From TMP-86 sp044226865 (GTDB taxonomy: Bacteria > Pseudomonadota > Gammaproteobacteria > Steroidobacterales > Steroidobacteraceae), in NCBI GenBank assembly GCA_044226865.1, contig JBGAGE010000009.1, forward strand, positions 157,747 through 221,746: 64,000 nucleotides of DNA. Direction: 5' to 3'. The notes beneath the pieces were generated by a model. It saw nothing but the letters and a program-made list of their open reading frames with translations, had not been told where the DNA came from and did no database searches. The translations under genes and the position numbers were made by a program. Within the stretch, counting starts at the first letter, position 1. Each line of letters starts with the position of its first letter. Positions 9,195 to 16,835 of this stretch are shown piece by piece.

Positions 9195-9866
9195 ATGAAT
9201 GCTGAAACACCTTCCGACTCGGGAGTCGCCCGTGCAGCTCGGCTCGATACGGCGACCTTGAGTGACGCACTCGATAGGCTGGGCATCGTCGGTCAGTGCT
9301 ACCGGATCAAGCCTCGCGATTCGCGCTTCCGTCTTGCGGGTCGCGCTTACACGATTCTGTATGGGCCGGCGGCCAACCCACCCGGAACCGTGGGCGACTA
9401 CATCGATGATGTTCCTCCTGGCGGGGTGGTGGTGCTTGACAACGGTGGACGTACCGACGCCACGGTGTGGGGGGACATCTTGACGGAGATTGCGCATCGG
9501 CGCGGGTTGGCGGGTACCGTGATCGACGGTGTTTGCCGAGACGTTGCGCTGTGCCTGAGCCTCGGTTATCCGGTCTACAGCAAGGATCATTGGATGAGGA
9601 CCGGAAAGGACCGTGTGCAGGTGGAATCGGTCAACACCCCGGTCAACATTGGCGATGCGCGGGTTCAGCCCGGGGACTTGATGCGCGGGGACGCCGATGG
9701 TGTTCTGGTCATTCCACGACAGCATGAGAGCGCGGTTTTGGATGCCGCGGAAGACATCGAGCAGGCGGAACAGCGCATCCGGGATGCCACCCGTTCAGGC
9801 ATGCGATTGGACGAGGCTCGAAAGCAGTTTCGTTACCACCAACTGCAGACGCGAACGAAGCCTTAG
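9195..9866 (+). CDS. RraA-like protein (HMG/CHA aldolase family), second copy
   Basis: A 223-residue full-length RraA-family protein. The signature 'RRGLAGTVIDGVCRDVALC' contains the G-x-V-x-DG-x-x-RD motif that holds substrate and the metal-bound acid, and 'GDLMRGDADGVLVIP' is the usual C-terminal strand. I use ATG 9195 (MNAETPSD), because the frame upstream to 9150 adds 15 residues unlike the family N terminus; no clear ribosome-binding site decides between them. It is the last gene of the forward cluster and converges with the MFS gene, 7 bp apart. Family enzymes cleave 4-hydroxy-4-methyl-2-oxoglutarate or decarboxylate oxaloacetate; some act as RNase E inhibitors, which is less likely in this catabolic setting. 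Confidence 0.87.
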   Translation: MNAETPSDSGVARAARLDTATLSDALDRLGIVGQCYRIKPRDSRFRLAGRAYTILYGPAANPPGTVGDYIDDVPPGGVVVLDNGGRTDATVWGDILTEIAHRRGLAGTVIDGVCRDVALCLSLGYPVYSKDHWMRTGKDRVQVESVNTPVNIGDARVQPGDLMRGDADGVLVIPRQHESAVLDAAEDIEQAEQRIRDATRSGMRLDEARKQFRYHQLQTRTKP

Positions 9867-9873
9867 CGCCCTT

Positions 9874-11478
9874 CTAAAAGATATCGGCTCCATCGCTCCG
9901 CCTCACCGCGGGTTCGGCGGCCAATAACCGGCGCGTCTTGATTTGCTCCCGACCGTGATGCAACGCATTGACTCTGGACTGGAGTTCCCGCTCCGGTTGC
10001 GTGGGGCGAGAACGTGCCCGGGTATAGTCGTCCCAGGTCCGATACTGGGCGAGCTCGGTCCAAAGCTCCGGGTCGGCGATGTCGCGGGCAAGCTGAACCT
10101 GGCCTGCGCCATTGCGTTGTCGGCAACGCTGTAATTCGGTCATCAAGGCACAAAATTCCGACGCCCGTCCTTCGCTTATCCGGTAGGAGATCTCCAAGGT
10201 GATCGGTCCGCTTCGGCCTTCCAGTTGCAAAGCGACCTCGAGTGCGTTCCGGGACGGAACGGACATCACTTTATCCCCGACGGCAGTTTTCAGCTTTCCG
10301 AAGACTCCAAGAAGGGGCGAAGTCAGCAACAGGCCTCCGGCGATCAACATGCTGTGGCTGACGCTCGTGGCGGCCGCCACGTGGCCCCAGATCCAGGCGC
10401 CGATGGCCAATCCACCCGCCGTCGATGCGTAGAAAAAGGCCAGTAGTCGCGCGCCGATCCAACGGGGCGCCGAGAGCTGGATGCTCACATTAAAGGCGGC
10501 ATTGTTGGTTACCCAACAAGCGCCGACGACGACCAATGCCGCGGCCGCGATGACTGGTAGGTGAAAAATCGCCAGGACAATGGCCGCGAGTCCTTGCGCG
10601 GCGAGGTGATAGCGAACGGCATGTTCAGGGGATACGCGCTTGCGCAGCGCACTGGCGAACAATGCGGCCGAAACAGCGCCAAGCCCGAACGCCCCGAGAA
10701 GCAGGCCGTAGGTGATCGCGTCCCCCTGAAGTTCGTTCCGCACCAAGAGGGGCAACAAGCTGAGGACCGCGCTGGTTCCGATTGCCGCGACGGCCGAACG
10801 CAGCAGAAGCCAGCGAATAGAGGGGGTGAGATACACATATCGAAACCCGGAGACGGTTGCGCGCAGCAGTCTCTCGGGCCGTGATGGGCGCGATACGGCC
10901 GGTTGTTTCCACATCCACAGGGCTATCAACATCGGCACATACAGAAAAGTGTTGAGCGTGAGCGTTAGCGGGGCCCCTAACGCGAGGAGCATGGTTCCGC
11001 CTACCACAGGCCCCACGCTGCGCGCCATGTTGTTGGCCAGGGCGTTGAGGGATACCGCTGCAGGTAACGAGTGCGTCCCGACGAGATCCACGACCGATGC
11101 TTGCCAGGCGGGGGTGAAGAAGGACAGGCCGGTACCGACGATACTGCAGCAAAGGAGAATCAATGCGGTGCTGAGCGCATGCGTGCCCGCCAGAATCGAC
11201 ATCAACAATGCACCGCAGAGGGCAATGCACAACGCCACGATGGCGGCATTTCGGCGATTGTAATTGTCTGCGATAGCCCCAGCCGGAATCGACAACAGCA
11301 TCACCGGCAGCATCGAGGCGGTCTGTATCAGCGCCACCTGTTGCGGCGTTGCGGCCAATTGGACCAGGATCCAACCGACGGTAACCACCTGTATCTGTTG
11401 GCTGGCATTGCAGAACAGGCTGGAAATCCAGATCCGCCGAAAAGCAGGGCGCTTGAGCGGATCGAACGCGGTGATCAT
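9874..11478 (-). CDS. MFS transporter, EntS/MFS_3 type with C-terminal ABM-like domain
   Basis: A 534-residue major facilitator of the MFS_3 (enterobactin exporter-like, 'transmembrane secretion effector') type. About twelve membrane helices fill residues 1-400, with the start 'FDPLKRPAFRRIWISSLFCN' typical of the family. After the membrane part a soluble tail of about 120 residues ('LEISYRISEG ... YRTWDDYTRA') resembles the monooxygenase/ABM-like tail found in this subfamily. The cargo is unknown; it could be efflux of a toxic aromatic. ATG 11478 has no strong ribosome-binding site. It runs in the same direction as the SnoaL-like gene 31 bp upstream, so the two may be cotranscribed. Confidence 0.85.
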   Translation of the reverse strand: MITAFDPLKRPAFRRIWISSLFCNASQQIQVVTVGWILVQLAATPQQVALIQTASMLPVMLLSIPAGAIADNYNRRNAAIVALCIALCGALLMSILAGTHALSTALILLCCSIVGTGLSFFTPAWQASVVDLVGTHSLPAAVSLNALANNMARSVGPVVGGTMLLALGAPLTLTLNTFLYVPMLIALWMWKQPAVSRPSRPERLLRATVSGFRYVYLTPSIRWLLLRSAVAAIGTSAVLSLLPLLVRNELQGDAITYGLLLGAFGLGAVSAALFASALRKRVSPEHAVRYHLAAQGLAAIVLAIFHLPVIAAAALVVVGACWVTNNAAFNVSIQLSAPRWIGARLLAFFYASTAGGLAIGAWIWGHVAAATSVSHSMLIAGGLLLTSPLLGVFGKLKTAVGDKVMSVPSRNALEVALQLEGRSGPITLEISYRISEGRASEFCALMTELQRCRQRNGAGQVQLARDIADPELWTELAQYRTWDDYTRARSRPTQPERELQSRVNALHHGREQIKTRRLLAAEPAVRRSDGADIF

Positions 11479-11509
11479 CGATAGAGCGGGCGGCGCGAGT
11501 CCTCAACCA

Positions 11510-12025
11510 CTATCGCGCATCACGCTTTCTCTTGGCCTCGACCGCTCGTTCCAGCGCGATGGGATCGAACCAGTAGGGAGTGGCAGCCTTCAACTTTCCA
11601 TCCACCCAATGGAAGGATTCTGAGATCTTGAGTTGAATTTCACTATCCCCTTCTCCGCGTGCGTAGAGGTGCATCAGTGCTACCACAAAGTCTCCACCGG
11701 CAAGAATCTCGTAAATGTCGTTGCGGACGGTGTCGATCAGGTTGCCGTTGATCCGGGCACGCAGATCCTTCAATCCTTGTACGCCGCGCCAGATCCCCTT
11801 GAATGGCAAAACCGGCGATTCGGTCAGTGCGAAATCCGGGGTGAGAAAGCCGGCTACTGCATCCCAGTCGCCGCGTCGTCCGGCCGAGAAGTAGGCCTGC
11901 TGAAGTTCGATGTTTCTGCGTTCCACACTGCCGGCGGGATAGCGCTTGCTCAGGTCCGCTGAGGTCACCTTGTCGGCGGGTTTGACGGGAACATTTGGGG
12001 GAAGGGGGTTATCTTGTGGGGACAT
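11510..12025 (-). CDS. NTF2/SnoaL-like protein
   Basis: A 171-residue soluble protein with a cone-shaped NTF2-like domain from about residue 38: 'NIELQQAYFSAGRRGDWDAV' is the usual first helix, followed by 'FLTPDFALTESPVLPFKGIW'. The N-terminal 30 residues are low-complexity and proline rich. SnoaL-like proteins bind or isomerise small ring compounds, but many have no known activity. It precedes the MFS gene on the same strand by 31 bp. Three other NTF2-like genes occur in this window (19255, 36577, 41353), but they are too divergent to call direct duplicates. Confidence 0.75.
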   Translation of the reverse strand: MSPQDNPLPPNVPVKPADKVTSADLSKRYPAGSVERRNIELQQAYFSAGRRGDWDAVAGFLTPDFALTESPVLPFKGIWRGVQGLKDLRARINGNLIDTVRNDIYEILAGGDFVVALMHLYARGEGDSEIQLKISESFHWVDGKLKAATPYWFDPIALERAVEAKRKRDAR

Positions 12026-12171
12026 AACGTTTGCCAGCCAATAGGGAAGTTAGACAAGGAAATGTGCATGAGGTGCCGGGCAAAGCATAGTCGGATTTGC
12101 TCTGGCAAGTATCGTTCGCAGATATGGGAGCGGACTCGCCAGTGTTGCCTCGCCGTGTCGGTACAAGGCGT

Positions 12172-13116
12172 TCAACTTGGCTCGGTGACCTCAAATTCGA
12201 TGAGAGGACGTTCGCTGGCAAGTTGTTTGGGCAGGTGTTCACGAAGCACGTTCAATACCTCTTGCTCATAGGCGTTGAGGGGGCGATGGCGGGAGCGAAT
12301 CAGGTGCAATCGACGGGTGATACTGGGGCCGCTGATGGGCCGGATGCTGACGCGCTTTGATCTGAGATACCCACGTACCGCAAGGTAAGGTTGAATCGTC
12401 ACGCCGATGCCGGTCTCTGCAAGATCCAATGCGAGCAGGGGAGAGTCAATTTCATGAATGAGGTTGAGTTTCACCGATGCATACTCTGCCGTCATGTCGA
12501 TCAGCTGTCGGGTCACGTTGTCCTGGCTGTAGAGAATCAACGGTTCCGCGGCCACCTGCGCAAATGAAATGTCGGGAAGGATGGAGGTATCGGCGGTACG
12601 CGGCAAAATCGCGCACATTTTGTCGCTCAACAGCGGCTCACCGATCAACGCATCGCTCTCATCGGATGGGTAGGAGGAAACGGCCAAGTCCACTCGTCCT
12701 GCATGGACCGACTTGATTAGCTCGCTGCTGGCTTGCTCGACGATTTGCAGGGCAACCGAGGGGTGCTCCTGTGGCCAGGCCATCATCAGATCGACGCCCA
12801 GGGCGTCGCACAGGCTCCGAGGCATCCCCAGCCGCACTCGGCCCCGGGGTTGTTCATCAAAATTGCGCAGGTCGGATTTCGCTGCATCCAACATCATCAG
12901 GATGGAGCGGGCGTGCTCGACGAGGCGTACGCCGGCCGCCGTTGGCTCAACACCCTTGGAGTGTCGAATCAATAGACGGTGCCCGAAATCATGTTCCAAG
13001 CGTTGCAGGTGCTGACTCAGCGCGGGCTGCGCAATGCAGAGCAGTTCTGAAGCGGCAGTAAAGCTTTTGGCTTCCACAACAGCCACGAAGTAGGTGAGTT
13101 GTCGTATGTCGATCAT
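12172..13116 (-). CDS. LysR-family transcriptional regulator (Nac-like)
   Basis: A 314-residue LysR-type regulator. The N-terminal winged helix-turn-helix covers residues 1-62 ('FTAASELLCIAQPALSQHLQ' is the recognition region), followed by a linker helix and a two-lobed effector-binding domain. The sequence pattern ('LAVSSYPSDESDALIGEPL', 'IEFEVTEPS') is closest to the Nac/aromatic-sensing branch. It is transcribed divergently from the LigM-like O-demethylase gene. The intergenic space carries a T-N11-A dyad (13291-13305) of the LysR-box form, and a nearly identical copy precedes the amine dehydrogenase operon at 20870, so this protein is the best candidate regulator of both units. The effector is unknown. 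Confidence 0.92.
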   Translation of the reverse strand: MIDIRQLTYFVAVVEAKSFTAASELLCIAQPALSQHLQRLEHDFGHRLLIRHSKGVEPTAAGVRLVEHARSILMMLDAAKSDLRNFDEQPRGRVRLGMPRSLCDALGVDLMMAWPQEHPSVALQIVEQASSELIKSVHAGRVDLAVSSYPSDESDALIGEPLLSDKMCAILPRTADTSILPDISFAQVAAEPLILYSQDNVTRQLIDMTAEYASVKLNLIHEIDSPLLALDLAETGIGVTIQPYLAVRGYLRSKRVSIRPISGPSITRRLHLIRSRHRPLNAYEQEVLNVLREHLPKQLASERPLIEFEVTEPS

Positions 13117-13276
13117 TTCATTTCGCCGTGTGCGATCGATGCGTGCGCTCGGTCCGGCCGTATTCCGTCCAATACGACCGCTATACCCCGCCGGTGCGGT
13201 TCGTGCCTTTTCCGCCTTTGCATGAGAACGCTGGAGTTGAATATTAGTCCGTGATCTTGCATCCCGCTTTGGTGAT

Positions 13277-13346
13277 CCGAGACTGATTTTGTATAGGTCC
13301 TATACAGAAGCTGTCTTTGTGGGCATCGCCACCGCCACGCTTTAAT
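13277..13346 (+). promoter_or_regulatory. Candidate LysR box plus promoter of the LigM-like gene (copy 1 of a repeated element)
   Basis: The perfect 15-bp dyad GTATAGGTCCTATAC (13291-13305) has the T-N11-A spacing of LysR boxes. Twelve bases downstream lies TTGTGG (13317-13322), then an 18-bp spacer and TTTAAT (13341-13346). Bases 13277-13324 match 20870-20917 at 44 of 48 positions, and the -35/-10 spacing is the same in both. A dyad placed directly upstream of a weak -35 is the usual position for an activator. The start of transcription would fall near 13353, which argues against the GTG at 13361 as translation start. Confidence 0.7.
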
Positions 13347-13384
13347 ACAAGCCCGGAAATGTGCTGGTTCGTATCCAACGCGGG

Positions 13385-14803
13385 ATGAAATATTTCAAGA
13401 TGGACTCCAAAAGCCAATCGCTGGAAGACTTGCTGAATTCCAAGCCAAGCTTGTTCGACTATTTCTACAACGACACGTTGGCACCTCACAGCCGCGCCCG
13501 GCCGGGATTGAGTCCAGTGCCGCTGGAGCACTCCAGTTGGGTCGAGGAGCAACGTGCGTGGCGCGAGGCTGCGGTGATGTTCGATCAGTCGCACCACATG
13601 CCCGAGATCTTTCTCGGCGGACCGGATGCGGCAAGGCTGTTGAACGGTATTGGTGTGAATACCTTTGCCAATTTCGCTCCGGGCCGCGTGAAGCAGTTCA
13701 TCGGCTGCAATCCGCATGGGCAGGTGATCGGCGAGTGCATTCTCTATTACCTCGAGGACGGGAGTTTCGAGTTGGTAAGCGGGATGCCGCTGCTCAACTG
13801 GATCGAATACAACGCGATCAAGGGTGGCTACGACGTCACTCTCGAGCGCGATAACCAGACTTCGGGGAACCCGACGGGTCGGCGAGTGAAGTTTCGCTTC
13901 GGACTTGATGGGCCGAATGCGGCACTTCTATTTAAGGAATTGGTCGAGGGGAATGTTCCGGAGATACCGTTTTTTCGTACGGCAAAGGTCCGAATCGCAG
14001 GCTGCGAGGTACTGGCCTTCCGACACGGAATGGCAGGCCATCAGGGAGTGGAACTCTCCGGCGCTTTTGACGATGGCCCGAAGGTACGGGCCGCCATTCT
14101 GGCGGCCGGCAAAAAGCATGGCCTGAAACCCGGCGGGCTGTTGGCCTATTTCAGCACCATTGCCGAGGTTGGTTGGGTGGGCTCACCTTTCCCAGCGATT
14201 TTCACCGCACCGGAACTCAAGGATTACCGTCAGTGGCTTCCGGCCAACAGCTGGGAGGCCAGTGCCCAACTCGGCGGCAGCTTCGTTTCGCAGAACTTGG
14301 AAGATTATTACGTCACTCCGTGGCATTTGGGCGCAGAGAAGCAGATCAAGTTCGATCATGAGTTCATCGGGCGCGCTGCTTTGGAAGTGATGTCGAAGCA
14401 GCCGCCGCGCGTGAAGCGCATGCTGGTCTGGAACAAGCAGGACGTGCTCAAAGTCGTCGGCTCCATGTTCGAGCCGGGCCCGGCCTACAAATTGATTCGT
14501 TTGCCGATCGCCACGTATGCCTACCAGCAGCATGACGCCGTTCGCACGCGGGACGGCAAGCACGTCGGCACGGCCACCTTTGCTGGCTATACAGCCAACG
14601 AGGACGTGATGCTGTCCATCGGCTTGCTGGATCCGGCCTACGGTGAGATTGGAACGGAGCTGGTGCTCACCTGGGGTGAACCGAACGGCGGCTCCCGCAA
14701 GCCGCAGGTCGAGCGGCATCGCCAGACCGAGATCAGCGTGACCGTTGCACCCGCGCCGTACGCAGACACCGTGCGTCGCATCAAACATGGGGTGATCGGT
14801 TGA
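13385..14803 (+). CDS. LigM-like tetrahydrofolate-dependent aromatic O-demethylase (GcvT/aminomethyltransferase fold)
   Basis: A protein of about 472 residues related to the glycine-cleavage T-protein fold. It matches the vanillate/3-O-methylgallate O-demethylase LigM along its length: 'AVMFDQSHHM', 'RHGMAGHQGVELSG', 'WLPANSWEASAQLGGSFVS' and 'NLEDYYV' all have close counterparts there. LigM moves the methyl group of a methoxy-aromatic acid to tetrahydrofolate in the cytoplasm. DMSP demethylase DmdA shares the fold but is shorter and less similar. The start is uncertain: GTG 13361, ATG 13385 or ATG 13400; the predicted transcription start favours 13385 or 13400. A MetE-like gene at 38218 and a formaldehyde dehydrogenase at 40092 could deal with C1 units. 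Regulation by the divergent LysR is likely. Confidence 0.85.
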   Translation: MKYFKMDSKSQSLEDLLNSKPSLFDYFYNDTLAPHSRARPGLSPVPLEHSSWVEEQRAWREAAVMFDQSHHMPEIFLGGPDAARLLNGIGVNTFANFAPGRVKQFIGCNPHGQVIGECILYYLEDGSFELVSGMPLLNWIEYNAIKGGYDVTLERDNQTSGNPTGRRVKFRFGLDGPNAALLFKELVEGNVPEIPFFRTAKVRIAGCEVLAFRHGMAGHQGVELSGAFDDGPKVRAAILAAGKKHGLKPGGLLAYFSTIAEVGWVGSPFPAIFTAPELKDYRQWLPANSWEASAQLGGSFVSQNLEDYYVTPWHLGAEKQIKFDHEFIGRAALEVMSKQPPRVKRMLVWNKQDVLKVVGSMFEPGPAYKLIRLPIATYAYQQHDAVRTRDGKHVGTATFAGYTANEDVMLSIGLLDPAYGEIGTELVLTWGEPNGGSRKPQVERHRQTEISVTVAPAPYADTVRRIKHGVIG

Positions 14804-14928
14804 CGGCAATCTGATGGCGCCTGCGTCATCGATGTGCATTGTTTGATGGGCGAGGATGCTGACCCTTGCTGCCGAATAGAATGCGGGCCTAGAGTGGAAC
14901 CAACGGGCTGAAGGTGACGGAAGGTAAC

Positions 14929-16122
14929 ATGGCAAGAATTCTGATCGTGGCGGGTGATGGTACGGCGAGTGATCATCTCGACTATGCCTATTTTCGCATG
15001 CTGGAAGAAGGATTCGAGGTCACGATCGCCGCGCCGGAGAGGCGGCTCCTGAAGACGGCGGTGCACATGGGCTCGCCGGGCGATCATGTGTATACCATCG
15101 AGCGCGCGGGCTACCTGACGCCTGCGCAGGCCGCATTCGGAGACATCGACCCGTCACGGTTCGACGGACTTCTCCTGCCCGGCGGGCGCGCCCCCGAGTA
15201 TCTGCGCAACGACCCCCTCTGTGTGCAGCTCGTCCGGCATTTCGTGGAGGCCGACAAACCCATTGGCGCCATGTGTCATGGACCGTTGCTGCTGGTGGCA
15301 GCGGGCGTCACCGGCCGGCGCTTGACTTGCTCCCATGAGGTGGGCGTGGATCTGGAGGCCTACGGGAACACCTACATCCCGGCTCGGGGTCCTTATGCAC
15401 CGGGAGAGCCGGAGCATGTGGTGGACCGCAACATCGTCACCGTGTTCAGACGGCCGCTGCATCACGTGTGGATGCGGGAGTTTCTGTCCAGGCTGGAGGC
15501 ATGCGGAGTCAAAAGGCCGCACAAGCAGGAGCTGCCGGGCGCCCGGGTCTTGATCATTGCCGGGGACTTCACCAGCGGCGGTCAGTTGACCTACGCAGCC
15601 GATCGCATCCGCGAAGCAGGCGGTTTGGTCACTATCGCAGCGCCCGACAAGAAGCGCCTCGACACGGTGATCGACGGTCGAGAGGAAGGCTGGACGATGC
15701 AGGACACGCCCGGCAAGTACGCCTACGAGAACCTCGGATTTTGGATTCCTGCCAGTGCGACGCTGGATGAAATCGATCCGGCGGCCTTTGACGGACTGCT
15801 CTTGCCGGGGTGGCGCGCCGCGGAGTACCTGCGACACATGAACGGCTGCCTGAATGCGGTTCGCCACTTCCTGGATGCAGAAAAGCCGGTGGCCGCGATA
15901 TGCCAGGCCACCCAGATCCTGATCGCGGCGGGCGTCAAGGGCAGGCGGTTGACGGGGCTCGGCATGATCAAGAATGACATTGCCAGGGCCAACACCTATG
16001 TGGAAGCGGGCGCGGAGCCTGTCTTTGACAGGAAGCTGGTGACGGTTTCCGGCCGGCCCTATTACCACGTATGGACGCGAGCTTTCCTGTCGCTGATGAA
16101 AGGAAGTTCAGGGCCAACCTAG
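14929..16122 (+). CDS. Tandem DJ-1/PfpI-family protein (two domains)
   Basis: A 397-residue protein made of two DJ-1/PfpI (class I glutamine amidotransferase-like) domains, about residues 1-200 and 203-397. Both contain 'ARxLIxAGD' at the start and an 'FDGLLLPGxRAxEYLR' strand. The nucleophile elbow is AMCHGP (C116-H117) in the first domain and AICQAT (C325-Q326) in the second, so only the first has the Cys-His pair. ATG 14929 has GGAAGGT six bases upstream; the GTG at 14914 is less likely. It lies 125 bp after the LigM-like gene. Functions in the family range from protease/chaperone to glyoxalase, so the role is open. Its stop shares CTAG with the convergent tetR stop. Confidence 0.9.
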   Translation: MARILIVAGDGTASDHLDYAYFRMLEEGFEVTIAAPERRLLKTAVHMGSPGDHVYTIERAGYLTPAQAAFGDIDPSRFDGLLLPGGRAPEYLRNDPLCVQLVRHFVEADKPIGAMCHGPLLLVAAGVTGRRLTCSHEVGVDLEAYGNTYIPARGPYAPGEPEHVVDRNIVTVFRRPLHHVWMREFLSRLEACGVKRPHKQELPGARVLIIAGDFTSGGQLTYAADRIREAGGLVTIAAPDKKRLDTVIDGREEGWTMQDTPGKYAYENLGFWIPASATLDEIDPAAFDGLLLPGWRAAEYLRHMNGCLNAVRHFLDAEKPVAAICQATQILIAAGVKGRRLTGLGMIKNDIARANTYVEAGAEPVFDRKLVTVSGRPYYHVWTRAFLSLMKGSSGPT

Positions 16123-16835
16123 TGGGCTGGCTGCGCTCCCGTCTTGTCGACCGGGGTCGATAGCCTCTTCATCATCCGGTTCGGCAGGTACAGGCTCAGA
16201 TACGAGATGACCGCCGACGTGGCCTCCTCGCGCATGTAGTCGGTGATCTGGTCGCATTGTTCCACCGACAACGCAAAAATCGCATCGCCGATCCGCATCG
16301 CACACATAAACACATCACGGCGGCGAGGAATGTCGGGTAGTTGAAAGTGCTGCTCCAACTTTGAGAGCAGGTAGTTGGCGACGTGCTTGTCGGTGTCGTT
16401 GCAGGCCTTTCTCAACGCCGGTGCGCTCCACGGGCCGATCAGCAACCGCCGGCCCGGCCGGGATGCATTCAATTGACGCATCCCGGATTGAAACAGTTCG
16501 CGCACGACATCCTGCCAAACCGCGGGGTCGGCATTGGAGATGGAGTTTTCCGTCATCTTCACGCTTAGCTGAGCTGCGAGGTCAACGTAGAGGTCGGAAA
16601 TGTCGGAAAAGAAATTGTAGGCGGAACTGGGCGGAATGCCGGCGTGGCCGGCTACCTGGGGAATGGTGATCTCCTGCAGGTCGAACTTTTCCAGAAGCTT
16701 CAATGCGGCATCAAGGAGGCGTTGACGTCGAGCCCGGCCCCTCGCCTGTGTGTGCGAACGCGGCGGAACGGCTGTCATGGGCGTCTTTGCGCGTGCGCGC
16801 AACGACACACCTCGATGGGGGCCACCGGCAGCCAT
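16119..16835 (-). CDS. TetR-family transcriptional regulator
   Basis: A TetR-type regulator of 238 residues from ATG 16835 (219 from the alternative ATG 16778). The helix-turn-helix lies in 'LQEITIPQVAGHAGIPPSSA' followed by 'YNFFSDISDLY', the usual Y-x-x-F wing-like end. The rest is an all-helical ligand-binding domain. The ATG at 16835 overlaps the stop of the upstream flavoprotein gene (TGATG), so the two are translationally coupled; the downstream ATG gives a more typical short N terminus. Two matching palindromes (18903-18918 and 19099-19114) in the region upstream of its operon are probable operators, implying autoregulation and control of the divergent exported-protein genes. The ligand is unknown. 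Confidence 0.88.
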   Translation of the reverse strand: MAAGGPHRGVSLRARAKTPMTAVPPRSHTQARGRARRQRLLDAALKLLEKFDLQEITIPQVAGHAGIPPSSAYNFFSDISDLYVDLAAQLSVKMTENSISNADPAVWQDVVRELFQSGMRQLNASRPGRRLLIGPWSAPALRKACNDTDKHVANYLLSKLEQHFQLPDIPRRRDVFMCAMRIGDAIFALSVEQCDQITDYMREEATSAVISYLSLYLPNRMMKRLSTPVDKTGAQPAH

